Assembly (NCBI GenBank): GCA_014529385.2
Contig: CM043959.1
Location: 2,695,358-2,759,357, forward strand
Length of the DNA: 64,000 bases
Reading direction: 5' to 3'
Origin: Adiantum capillus-veneris
Taxonomy: Eukaryota; Streptophyta; Polypodiopsida; Polypodiales; Pteridaceae
Under the pieces are notes generated by a model. That model ran no database searches, was not told where the DNA came from, and worked only from the letters and a program-made list of their open reading frames with translations. Position numbers and translations under genes: made by a program. Below, piece by piece: positions 46,033-57,206 of the stretch (position 1 is its first letter; each line of letters starts with the position of its first letter).

Positions 46033-47483
46033 ATGCAAGCCGCGGAGAAGGCCAAGAAGAAGTTCAACCAAAAGGAGAAACTGCAAGAATTACCCCCGTA
46101 TCAACTGGACCCCGAGTCAGTCAAGACTGCAAAAGCATCCTACCTTTCTAAAGAACAGTTGGAAGAACACCACACCACGGTCTTCACTGTCAGGTTTAAG
46201 AGTGAAGAAGGGCATCAGGTAGAGTTGCAGCTCTTGCCTAAAGAGGTCTATGATGTAGCTACAAAGCCAGAAACCAAAGAGGCTAACTGCAGGTTGGGAC
46301 TCCGACACTTCTATGAACTAGAGCCTTGCGGGGTGGACTTCCTGAAAGCTTACGAGCTTCTGTCCACAATCAAAGAAGATGGAACTGCCCAGATATCAGA
46401 CAACCAAGGAAACAAGGTCAAGGTTGTAATTAAAAAAGAAACAGTGGTAGAGGCACTCAGACTACCCACTGAAGGGATGACCATGCGGGCAAGAGACAGG
46501 AAGACAGCGGGCACATTTACAAAGGAAACAGCCGCGGATACATTTTCCGATCTCATCCACAAATAGGTGGAAGAGCCAGCCCGTCTGTACCATCAACACT
46601 TCCATTTCCTGGCGAAAGGGCTGCCTCAGTAGCCTTCAACCGCAGTACAAAATCCAAAGAACTCGAAATGGTCATCGATGCTCTTCAAGGAGATCTCGAT
46701 GACAGAATGGTTACTATCGCTGGTCTCCAAAGGCAGGTACAAGAGCTAAAGTCAGAAACTGAAGAGCATCAGATAGCAAGGAACAAACAATAGAAGGAAA
46801 TGGAGGAGCTAGGGGACCTCCTTACTAAGTTATCTGATGCCTGCAAAGTGAAAGATGAGCAGCTGACAGAAGTGACAAACAAACTTCTTACCACCTCTCT
46901 GTTAGCTCAAAAGATTCAAGTAAAATTAGATGTAGCAAACGCATCTCTGCAATATTCCGAACAAAGAATTAATGATCAGGCCACTTTCTTGCGGCAAATC
47001 AGAGAAAATCCAGCCGTGGCCTTGATCAAGGGAACATATGAACTGTACAAGGCACTTGAAAAGAAAAACAGAGATTTAGAACTGGAGTTGAAGCTTGAGC
47101 AGTCACAACGCAAAGACCTATCACTCATGCGGGTCCAAAGAGAGGAGGAGCTCCTTAAGGAAATTGCAAAACTGAAAAGAATGAATCAACTACTCAGAGA
47201 TGGAAAACCCGATACACAGGAAGAGGCAGGCACTTCAGAGCCGCCCCAAATGGACATCCCCTCGGTCTCATTTGTTGAATTTGAGACGCAGTCTACAACA
47301 GAGCCGAGTGGTGACGAAGATTTTCAGGTCCAAATCACAGATGAAGATACACTGCCAATGGTCCAGCTGTCAAAGGCTGAAGAAGATGAACTGAAGGAGA
47401 AGCTTGCCTTAGAGGTAGATGAGCAGTGGAAGGCCGCTATGGATTGGGAGTTGAGAGTTTTACACTTTGTCAATGTCACTTAA
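46033..47483 (+). pseudogene. E34 extra ORF after pol: coiled-coil protein
   Basis: The first block (46,033-46,566, 177 codons) is globular: KEKLQELPPYQLDPESVKTA, FYELEPCGVDFLKAYELLST. After a stop and a frame change, the second block (about 46,630-47,483) is rich in Leu/Glu/Lys heptads: ELEMVIDALQGDLDDRMVTI, LQRQVQELKSETEEHQ, GDLLTKLSDACKVKDEQLTE, REEELLKEIAKLKRMNQLL, then an acidic Ser/Thr-rich tail. The position between integrase and 3' LTR matches the third ORF of Athila-type elements, often called env-like, but no signal peptide or membrane segment is visible, so I do not call it an envelope protein. Confidence 0.6.
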
Positions 47484-47899
47484 CTCACTCCCAATCAAAT
47501 CAATGCACAGTGGCACCAACAATCCCTGCCATACCCTCTCATCAAGGTAGAACTCTTACAGGTAGAAGAAAAGGTTATACAAGGATATGCAAGAAGATGG
47601 CACAGATAAAGACCACTCGAGATGGAGGCTAAGCTGGTTGAACAAGAATCCAAGATACTTGATTCTGTTCACGAGAGCACCTGCGGCCTTACAGAAAGGT
47701 CCGACATTTTGTCTTGTACCTCGGGTAAGGACATGGCAAACACACGAAGCATTGCAGAAGAAGAGGACAACATGGCTCAATTTTCTTAGGCTACCAGCTC
47801 CAGAGAAAGGCCAAGCAACAGAAGAATACATGGTGAAAACCCTAACGGGCGCCATCACATTCTTCAAGAGTCTACCAGGTTTTCAATGAGCCTAAGCAG
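47484..47899 (+). other. Tail of E34 internal region
   Basis: No recognisable domain; short open frames in two phases (for example 47,587-47,889). It ends where E2-LTR-like sequence begins. Confidence 0.4.
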
Positions 47900-48391
47900 A
47901 CAGGAGCCCACGCACATTGGCCGATACACATATACACACACACTCACGCTCACGCACTCACATATATACACGCACGCATATACGCACACTCACAACATAA
48001 AAAACATTAAAAAAAGAAACTAAACAACATCGACATCGACGAAATAAGGAAGAAGACTAAATCTCACGACATCGACACCAAAACAAGCAAAGGCGTCGAA
48101 GGCATGCCTTGGCCGACCCCGAAAGTGATGAATGTGCTACACCGACGCACCATCTAGGCTGCCATTTGTCGGCATCACATCCACGATGCCCTCTTTAGTA
48201 AAAACCGTAGGTTGTCATCATTTTTTCCAGTTTCAACCAAACCTTGTAAAAATCCCAACCTTGTAAATTCTCATCTCTCTAGGTGATGATCACAAAGGCC
48301 CACCTAGAGGTTTTCCTTATAATATTTCCCAAGACAAAGCAAGGGTCAACCACCCAGGGCCCACTGCCTTGCTTTGTCTCCCCTGATTAGA
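47900..48391 (+). repeat. Displaced E2 LTR segment next to LTRx (inverted)
   Basis: It is the reverse complement of about 14,882-15,360 and of 55,643 to about 56,090, ending CCTGATTAGA directly before LTRx. It separates the E34 internal region from its 3' LTR, where no such sequence is expected. Confidence 0.8.
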
Positions 48392-49304
48392 TGTTAGCAG
48401 CAAGCAAACACGGACACCATTTTTTGGAGTTCTCCTTGTAAAACGATTATTATTTTGATAAATCGAAAATATTGTAACTCCTATTTTCTTGGTAAACTTT
48501 GTAATTAATGAGCCGGGGCTACAAGCTTCCAGATTGTATTAGCCAGTCAATTCCCAACTTTAGTAGAACTCCAGATTATTACTTTTGACCACCCAAAAAG
48601 CTTGGCTAAGGTATAAAAGCCAATTTTTGTAAATTTTTTATAAGTTTTTGGATAAGAAATACACAGCGTGAGTTAACAGCGCTCACTTCTCTCCTTCTCG
48701 CTCGCTTCCTACTCCCTCTTTGGTTGTCACATTGCTAATGCATTTGTTGCATTGCAACCGCAGGTAAGAGCTCTACGCATCGACGTAAGCCATTCACAGT
48801 ATTTTCGTAGCTTTTGGCATCGCCGAATCGCGGCCTAATTTCATCATAACTAGGAATTTATAATTTAAAACGAAAACTAAGCATAGGCGGGATATTGAGG
48901 CATCATTACTAAGCATTTAGATGCATTTTGGGTCAAAAAGGACTAGGTTAAAAATCCACTGCTGTTAATAATCGTGATTTTGAAACTTGACCTAAAGTGG
49001 AGTTTGAGGCCATAGGCATGTGTGCTTAGGTCTTATAAACTTGTCCTAGAAGTTTCGTTACGTTTGGATGTCATTTGATGCTGTAATGGATGTGATTTGC
49101 TTGCCAATGAGCGATTAGCTTTTGGTGATTTCAGTCACTTGAGTGTAGCTGGAGTTAGGTGCGAGTTGTTAGTTGTTTTCCAAGAGATTGACAACCTCTT
49201 GTAACCTCTATGCACTAGTCGAGTCAGCTTCGTCCCATGGTTAATCGTGGTTCTCACTAATACTGCAATAAGATAGGATGGTGAGGTTAGACATGCATCC
49301 CACA
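48392..49304 (+). repeat. LTRx, 3' LTR of E34
   Basis: 913 bp from TGTTAGCAGCAAGC to GCATCCCACA, flanked on both sides by TTAGA (48,387-48,391 and 49,305-49,309). The E2 3' LTR shows the unoccupied site GATTAGATTACC (reverse complement of 14,875-14,890). TATAAAA lies at 48,612-48,618. One palindrome half-copy (GTTAATAATCGTGATT) is at 48,964-48,980. Confidence 0.9.
48612..48618 (+). promoter_or_regulatory. TATA box of LTRx (3' copy)
   Basis: GGTATAAAAGCC, mirrored in the 5' copy at about 55,416-55,422 on the minus strand. Confidence 0.6.
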
Positions 49305-49731
49305 TTAGATTACCCTAATTACATCAGATTATCCTAATCTAAAGCAGCCAATGCCTATAAAAAGGCACTGAGAGGTCACTATTGGGTGGCGAGGCAAGTT
49401 CATCAAAGGTCAGCACTTGGTAGTATTTTGAGGGGAGAAATTGGCAACATTTGCACCATGAGAGAGGGGATTTAGTGTAGCGATTTTCTTTGGGAATTTG
49501 TACGATGTGAAGAAGCTATGTCTACATCTCGACTCCAACGGTTGATGACACACACTTATGTTAGCAAACTTTTTTGTCAGTGAGTCATCTCTAGAGAACG
49601 CACCAAGTAGGCTCACTATCTTTCCCTCTATCTCTCTATCACCATGATTTCTACCTCGCCGGAAATAAGGTTGCTATAAATATTGCAAGAGAATAATTCT
49701 CCCTCACACCCCCGAGGGTTTTCGTCAAAGG
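49305..49731 (+). repeat. Displaced E2 5' LTR middle segment (inverted)
   Basis: Reverse complement of about 14,460-14,886, including the E2 TATA box at about 49,350. It is the part missing between 37,735 and 55,643, but in inverted orientation. Confidence 0.85.
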
Positions 49732-52700
49732 TTTAGATATTCTTGAAGCCTCTAATCCACAATCCCCATACAAGGATTGTATATCCATGTTTATATCAGA
49801 TGGTAAGTTATCCACAACCAGACTTCCTCTATAGGAGCCGACTTTAAAGTTAGGCTTCCATCATTAATATTTCTTACCTTTTCCCATAAGTGTCTTGGCC
49901 AGTCTTCTTCTACGAATGGAATTCCGTCTAAGGCATCTTTGCTGTCCGGAACTATGAGCTGTGGTTCATTTGTTTCAAGGTGGGGTTCTGCCACCACATC
50001 GGATTTTGCTTTCGTTTCCTCTACCGTAAGCTCTTCCGGTTTTGCAATATTTTCAAGTTTGGGTTTTTGTTTATCCAACATTTCTTGCGTGATTCTTACC
50101 AAGTTTTGATAAGCTTCCAGCTTAGCTGCTTCCATGTCTGGATATGGATAGTTTTTTCATTTGTTTTTCATGTTTTGGCCTGCTTTAAGTCCTTCTTGGT
50201 AAGCTTCCAAAGCAGCATTGATAGGCTAAAAATTTTTATAAACTAGAATGGATCCTCCAGATTTCACGGCTGTTTCCTTGAATTCATTGCCAGTTTCTTT
50301 CAACTTATCCTGGGCGAGCATTTTTTCTTTCTCTTCGTTTTTAGCCCGTTGTTTTTGTTTTCTCATCTCATATCTTTTGCTTCTGCTCCTTTTGATTCTT
50401 TGAGAAGAAACTTTCGTGTTCTCCGAATCATTAGAGGAATTGTGTTTCTTTTTCTTTGCCTGGGCTCTAGTGATTACATTGATTGGAACAATCGGTTCGC
50501 TCTCCGATGAGCTACTAGGAATCACTTGGACTACATTGACAATAGTTTTTCCTTTGTTCAAAGGATTCTTAGGACAATCTTTTGGAAAGTGTCCTCCCTT
50601 TTTGCAACATTGTATGCAATAGGCTTCAATTGGTTTGAGGTTTTTGTCAGGATCTGGAGATTCGTTCTTCCAATGGTCATCAACACCACAATTATGACAT
50701 TTTCGTGTTCTAGGCTTCATCATGGGTCTTCCCATGGGGGTCTGACACTATAATACATTGGTGTAAGCTCTGGTGGAGCATGAGTCATGGTTTCCTCAAT
50801 TGGTGGTGGGTGTGGGCTATACCAATCTCCCTCTACCATTACTGTAGATGGACTAGACTCTGCATAGAGTGTAACAAGCACTAATGCTTGTTCATCTATG
50901 ACTCCTTCCGAGTGCACATACTTTACAGGCACCGCATTATGTCCTGGATAAGGAGGTTGTTGTCCCAACACAGGTTGAGGTCTCTCCATTCCCATTGGTG
51001 GTCTTTTAACTTGAGCCATATTAGGCTGATATCTATACATGGGTTGTCCCTGGGGTCTCATGGGCACGTACTGAACATTCCCATCATACTTTGGTCTGAA
51101 GAAGCACTCATGGGTCTCATGGTTGTTCCATTTACCCTTGATTGCACACCATTTTTGTGGCATAATTGGTTGTCCTTGTGGGGTTATCCCTTGTCCTGGC
51201 CGTCTCATATGTGCTTTTTGCATATTGTTCATCATGTCATTCATCTTTTTTAGCATATCTTCTATGGCTGAGAGTGGTGCCGCAACAGCCATTCCCACTT
51301 GTGCTGGTTTTGTGGACGCGATCTTCTCGCTTTGGTTATCCTTAGGGACATCCTCTTCATTGAAGATCTCACAATCGTCTCCTAGGTCAATAGTATCAGA
51401 CACACACGCCTTTAGGGTTGTATGCTTTTTACTATAGAGTATAGCATGAAGTTCTTTGTTTAGCAGTCCCTCCAGAAACAATGATACAAGTCGTTCCTCT
51501 ACAGGTATCTCCATCTCTAGGCATCTGGAAATGTATTGTTTCATTTGAGTTGCACAATCCCTAACAGACTCACCATGTTTCTGTTTAAAGCTATAGATTT
51601 GAGCTACCGTATTATGTTTAATCCCCGTTTTAGAACAAGCAGCTACGAATCCTTGAGCTAATGTATTCAAGTCCATGATTGACCTTGGTGGAATGTTTTG
51701 GAACCATGTCAAAGATTTTCCTTCTAATGCCATTGCAAACCCTTCAAATTGAGTATGGAAATCAAATATTCACTCTGCTCTTAGCACTTGCTTAAAGCTT
51801 GCTAAGTGGTCATATGGATCCCCTGATCCACTGTATTTTCTGACCCATTTTTGAAAATCAGCTGGTCTGACAAGTCTATTCGGTTCAACTCCAGGTCTTC
51901 TGGGAGTTGGTCTTGTTCCAAGTCCTTCGAACCAGTCTGTAGGAAATAGTGACTCGTGTAGCCTTGGACTGGCCTTAGTGTCACCCGGTTTTCTACCTGA
52001 TGAGGTGGTTTTTGGTTCCTTCACATTACTCTCAGATGATCTCTCATTATGTTCATCTCTTGGAGTGGTTTCTGGTCCTTGACCCAATATCCAATCCCGT
52101 ATGGAATACCCTTGGTATTTGGTTTGTTCTACCTCTTCAGGAGTCATCACAACAAAATTGTTGTTATAACAATTCCTAAACAAGTAAGTTGATAGATCCA
52201 CCGATCCCTTATCTTTTGATCTTGAAGATATAGATGATCTTCATGGCCGTTAATTGTCCTGGTCTAGCATGAGAAGTCCACAAAAGATCTTTTATGCTTC
52301 TATCTTCCCAACAATAGACTCCGATCCTAGGATTATCCGTACTAAGCCGTTTCAAAGGCTTCAAATCTACCTGATCGTATCCCTCAAATTCCAAAGTTGG
52401 TGATCCTTCTTTTGCTCACATGTCTGGGACTATAGTGTTTACCTGTAATCCCCATTTGTCTATCACATCCGGATTTTTGACTTGTACATATTGAGTTCCG
52501 TTTCGATCCATGTACATTTTTCCTTGTTTATTTGCCCTAACCTCTTCTTCGAACTCAATACCATGGTCATCAATGCGAATAGCATACTCTTCATTAGGAT
52601 CCAAGTAAAACTGGGCTCCATGACGATTAGTCTTGTAAAAAGAGAGTATATGCTTGTAGCGCATTGTCATTCCGGTTTTCGAGTGAATCGAGTAAGAAGA
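49732..52700 (-). pseudogene. E34 Gag
   Basis: Minus strand from about 52,670: MTMRYKHILSFYKTNRHGAQ (N-terminal region), then VVMTPEEVEQTKYQGYSIRD, capsid domain KYSGSGDPYDHLASFKQVLR and ALEGKSLTWFQNIPPRSIMD (about 51,700), QIYSFKQKHGESVRDCATQM, KELHAILYSKK, two Cys clusters CHNCGVDDHW and CIQCCKKGGHFPKDC (about 50,590-50,700), a basic linker and KLEAYQNLVRITQEML. The frame shifts about twice (near 52,200 and 50,720), with stops at 52,416, 51,770, 50,226 and 49,791. Coding ends at the inversion junction near 49,79x; no protease follows on this strand. Confidence 0.85.
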
Positions 52701-54698
52701 TGTTGAATATGAAAAAGTGTATGAGACCTCTTAAGGAATTGTGTGCAAGGAGTTGCCTTGATTTACGCTTTCTTCAGTGGATACTCTACTGGTTTTTTCC
52801 CCGAATGGGCCTTGATTTCCTATTACACGACCGGATCTAAGGTTCATATAGACTTATGAAGCCTTGGATAGAGTACTCACCTGGGATTGACTTGTCGTCA
52901 ATATCCACTTGATCAATTGCACTTTCAGTCAAGCCAGTGATTCCTGTACAAAATCAATCCAATTATCTATTCTTCTTTAAGGACAGTAGAGCTCTTGAGA
53001 ACTCCCGTGATTGGTCTCTGCAATTTGTAATCTATACCAATTTTGATCCGATTGAACCCAATTTTTTTATATGGCCTTATATTATGCTGGTCTAACACTC
53101 TATAAGCCCAAAAGTCAAAATTTAAGTTTCTGGATAGCAGAAGTAAATAATCGTGATTATTTACTTTTGTAATTTTTGGCACTTTTTGGATTGGTTTGGC
53201 AAGTATACAACTTGTTAAAGCCCTTGGGTAAGTTTCAACAAGTTTGGACAAAATTTGATCAAGTTTATCCACTGTTCCGTGTCCGCAGACTCTGATTTCG
53301 AGAATCTAGCTTAAGTCTCACTTTTGTGGTCCAAATTTCACCAAAATTGATTTGTGGGGTCTACTTGATGTGCTTGACCTTGTGGTATACTCAAATTTGC
53401 AAAATTGCCAAGTTTAGAAGCAGATGTAAATAATCATGATTATTTACTCCTGATAAATTTTATAAATTTTTATCCCAACTTTGACACAGATCTGTTAAGC
53501 ACCTTATGTTAAGATCACTAGCCAATTTTCATCAAGTTTGGACACTTTTTGGTCAAATGGTCATCAATTATCTATCCACATACTAACTTTGCAATTTTAG
53601 TCACAATTTTCAATCCAATGATTCAAATCTTACAAAATTTGGTTTGTGGGCTTATTACAACATGGTAAAGCTAGTGGTATGACAACTTGGTAAAAAAAGT
53701 TCAAGAACAGGGTAGATGTAAATAATTGCGATTATTTACTTTTGTCAAAATTTTGCAAGTTTTTGATCAATTGAGCATATACACATGTTTATCACATCAA
53801 TATAAGCTTATGAATCAAATTTCAACAAGTTTGGATCAATTTTTCCTCATTTCACACTCAAGATTCAAAAAGTCAGTACAAACTTTAGTTTTTACCCAGA
53901 TTTTTGTCAGTTTAGTGATCCAAATCTCTTGGGCCTTTGCAAAAGTTGTTTGTACACATGCAATGAGTCAATGGTATGAATCTTGGCCTATTTAGAGCAA
54001 AAAGTTAATAATCGCGATTATTAACTTGAGGCTTGAAATGGGCACTTTTTTGCAATTTTCTCAAAGATAGTCTTTTTATGATGTTTTTTAAGCCTATAAA
54101 TCAAGTCAAAGCTTAATTTGGCCTAAAATGTTAAGAAAAAGTAAATAATTTGAGTTTTGGTCAACTTCTTGAAATTTTTACCTCGAAGTGTCTTTGAGCT
54201 TACCCACTGGTTCAGACAACTCTTAGGCTTGCTCTCCAGTTGGATTGAGTGAATTCGAGTTTTTTCAAGCTATTTCTAGCCGTAGACCTGAAATTCTGCA
54301 ACTTTGCATAACAAATCACACTTGATTCTTTGAGAGAGAGCAATGTTCTGAAATCCACCTCAGATCCTACTTACACTACTCCTAGTTTCTCATGCAATGG
54401 GGTTGTGGAAAGTGTTCACAAACACTCGTTTTCTTGTGTTTTTTATGTTTTTCAGAGTCTTGACCTTAAGACTTGTCTCGTCTACCAACGATTCTCCAAA
54501 TCTTATTCTAATTCTACAATCCTACAATCCTAAAGGTACTTAGCAAGTACAATTACTTCCAAGCTACCTCTACACAACAAAAGATGACAATCTTAAGTCA
54601 TGCGGTTTCTAAAAGAGAGTTTTGAACTCTAGGCGAATCTAGAGGAAGTTAAAGGACAATTACACAAGATGCTCATGTTTTTCCCTAGTTTAGGTCTC
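52701..54698 (-). other. E34 leader with periodic palindromes
   Basis: Non-coding. Four near-perfect palindromes lie at 53,143-53,164, 53,426-53,447, 53,718-53,739 and 54,004-54,025 (spacings 283, 292, 286 bp). The last, GTTAATAATC/GATTATTAAC around CG-containing centre, is perfect. Surrounding sequence shows weak similarity from period to period, as in an old tandem array. Confidence 0.8.
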
Positions 54699-54721
54699 TT
54701 CGATCCCCGGCAACGATGCCA
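54699..54721 (-). other. E34 primer-binding site (tRNA-Asp)
   Basis: The plus strand reads TCGATCCCCGGCAACGATGCC next to the LTR. Plant tRNA-Asp ends TCGATCCCCGGCAACGGCGCCA, so only two bases differ over the last 20. This marks 54,724-55,642 as the 5' LTR. Confidence 0.88.
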
Positions 54722-54723
54722 AA

Positions 54724-55642
54724 TGTGGGACGCATGTCTAACCTCACCATCCTATCTTATTATAGTATTAGCGAGAACCACGATTAATTTGTCAAACCAT
54801 GGGACGAAGCTGACTCGACTAGTGCATAGAGGTTACAAGAGGCTGTCAATCTCTTGGAAAACAACTAACAACTCGCATCTTACTCAAGCTACACTCAAGT
54901 GACTGAAATCACCAAAAGCCAATCGCTCATCGGCAAGCAAATCACATCCGTTATGGCATCAAATGACATCCAAACGTAACGAAACTTCTAGGACAAGTTT
55001 ATAAGACCTAAGCACACACGTCTATGGCCTCAAACCCCACTTTAGGTCAAGTTCCAAAATCGCGATTATTAACAGCAGTGGATTTTTAACTTAGTCGTTT
55101 TCAACCCAGAATGCATCTAAATGCTTAGCAATGATACCCCAATACCTCGCCTATGCTTAGTTTTCATTTTAAAAGTGTAAATTCCTAGTTATGATGAAAT
55201 TAGGCCGTGGGTCAGCGACGCCAAAAGCTACGAAATACTGTGAATGGCTTACATCAATGCGTAGAGCTCTTACCTGCGGTTGCAATGCAACAAATGCATT
55301 TAAAATGTGACAACCGGAGAGGGATTAGGAAGTGCGAGAAGGAGAGAAGTGAGCGTCGTTAGCTCACGCTGTGTATTTCTTATCCAAAAACTTATAAAAA
55401 CTTACAAAAATTGGCTTTTATACCTTACCCAAGGTTTTTGGGTGGTCAAAAGTAATAATCTGGAGTTCTACCAAAGCTGAGAATTGACTGGCTGATACAA
55501 TCTAGAAGCTTGTAGCCCTAGATCATTAATTACAAAGTTTACCAAGAAAATAGGAGTTACAATATTCCCGATTTATCAAAATAATAATCGTTTTACAAGG
55601 AGAACTCCGAAAAATGGTGTCTGCGTTAGCTTGCTGCTAATA
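54724..55642 (-). repeat. LTRx, 5' LTR of E34
   Basis: 919 bp, the inverted counterpart of 48,392-49,304. Its first base pair reads TA instead of TG (minus strand TATTAGCAGC), one point change. It is followed on the plus strand by TCTAA (55,643-55,647), the target site. Confidence 0.9.
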
Positions 55643-56308
55643 TCTAATCAGGGGAGACAAAGCAAGGCGGTGGGCCCTGGGTGGTTGACCCTTGCTTTGT
55701 CTTGGGAAATATTATAAGGAAAACCTCTAGGTGGGCCTTTGTGACCATCACCAAGAGAGATGAGAATTTAAAAATTTGGGATTTTTACAAGGTTTGGTTG
55801 AAATTGGAAAAAATGATGACAACCTACGGTTTTTACTGAAGAGGGCGTCGTGGATGTGATGCCGACGAATGGCGGCCTAGCTGGTGCATCGATGTAGTGC
55901 ATTCGTCACTTTCTGGGTTGGCCGGGGCATGCCTTCGGCGCCTTTGCTTGTTTTGGTGTCAGTGTCGTGAGATTTAGTCTTCTTCCTTTTTTCGTCGATG
56001 TCGATGTTGTTTAGTTTCTTTTTTTATGTTTTTTATGCTGTGAGTGTGCGTATATGCATGGGTGTATATATGTGAGTGCGTCGGCCAATGTGCCTGCGCA
56101 CAGTGCAAGAGAGAGCGAGTGAGGGTGAGGTGAGGTGGGTAGGGAGGGAGAAGGTGAGAGGGTGGGTGTCTGTGTATGCGCGGCGCCTTTGGGTTGGGTC
56201 CGGGAGCGAGAGAGAGGAGGTGGCTTGGGTGGCCCGTATCCGACAGAGGGCGAGAATGGGGGGGGGGGGGGGGGGGTATAGTCAACGGGAAAAGGGGGGG
56301 GTTGGAGT

Positions 56309-56407
<99 letters not shown>

Positions 56408-56518
56408 GTCCTTATGGCGGGTTTCCACCGTGGGGGGGGGGGGGAGAGAGTGAGAGAGTGTGTGAGTGGAGGGGGAGGGTGATAAGATGTGGATAAGAGG
56501 TTATTGAGGAGGGAAGTG

Positions 56519-56601
<83 letters not shown>

Positions 56602-56822
56602 TATAAGATTCCTCTTATGCCCACGGAGCCGCTCACTCAAAGGGAGAGCGAGAGAGAGCTAATGGGAGGGGAAGATGGGGGGGGGGGGGGGGTATAGGCC
56701 GGTGATCCGCCAGAGCTGGGAAGAAAATAGAGGGATATAGGGAGGAGAGTGAGGCCGAAGGGGTGTGAACGAGAGGGGAGATGGAGGGGTATAGTATGGC
56801 GGCCCGCTAAGGCTAGGATATG

Positions 56823-56891
<69 letters not shown>

Positions 56892-57206
56892 ACAAAATGC
56901 GTGGAGGCCTACAAGAGGGGTGTGATAGTGGTATCCCATCTTATGCGTCCACTGGGCCAGGTGATGCAGCGACAGAGTAAGTGTGAGAGAGAGAGTTGGC
57001 AGAGCCGAGCAGTAGGAGAGAGAGAGGCTCTGTCTTCTGGCAATAATGGAGAGGTGTGGCCAAATTGGTGGCGCCCAGCTAGTGGTTAAGCCTAGAGGGG
57101 TGGTGAATGGTAAAAGAACTTCTTTTTTTCTGTTTTTCTTTGGTAATATGCTCTCCCCTTCTTGGGATATGGTTCTCGCGGTTGCGGTTTTGAAAACCGG
57201 TCGTCA
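55643..57206 (-). repeat. E2 5' LTR, right part
   Basis: Matches 14,882-16,643 from TCTAATCAGGGG to CCGGTCGTCA, with different lengths of GA, TG and G runs. The (GA)n tracts (56,311-56,403, 56,523-56,599, 56,825-56,887) are longer or shorter than their partners. Confidence 0.85.
56311..56600. repeat. (GA)n microsatellites in E2 5' LTR
   Basis: Two GA runs of about 90 and 75 bp with a poly-G run (56,435-56,445) between them. The corresponding 3' LTR positions have only short GA runs, so they expanded after insertion. Confidence 0.95.

Larger units (their letters stand above)
37736..55642. mobile_element. E34: tRNA-Asp-primed Ty3/gypsy element split by inversion
   Basis: The PR-RT-RNaseH-IN-extra ORF-3'LTR half (37,736-49,304) is on the plus strand. 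The gag-leader-5'LTR half (about 49,732-55,642) is on the minus strand. Each half lacks what the other has. Both LTRs (LTRx, 913 and 919 bp) abut TTAGA/TCTAA, the same target site in E2 LTR sequence. Inverting 37,736 to about 49,731 or 49,790 restores the gene order of one minus-strand element in the E2 5' LTR. PBS type, the ORF after pol and pol motifs fit the Athila/Tat group. Two unrelated partial elements are the alternative. Confidence 0.65.

Noticed and set aside
46033-47483. Host gene captured in E34
   Set aside because: No intron-exon structure or recognisable host family; its position fits the third ORF of related elements.
53726-53995. ORFs in the E34 leader
   Set aside because: Short, AT-rich and overlapping the palindromic array; no conservation between periods.
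54697-54721. tRNA-Asp gene
   Set aside because: Only the last 22 or so bases match a tRNA; they sit directly next to an LTR, which is the signature of a primer-binding site.
37736-55642. Two independent partial elements instead of one inverted element
   Set aside because: Considered seriously, but complementary gene content, shared LTRx, the same TTAGA target and the inverted E2 LTR segment are explained by one inversion; kept as the alternative.
55890-55900. TGTAGTG as the missing CACTA end
   Set aside because: It is a point variant inside the E2 LTR (TGTAGCG in the other copy), without TSD or link to 12,715.
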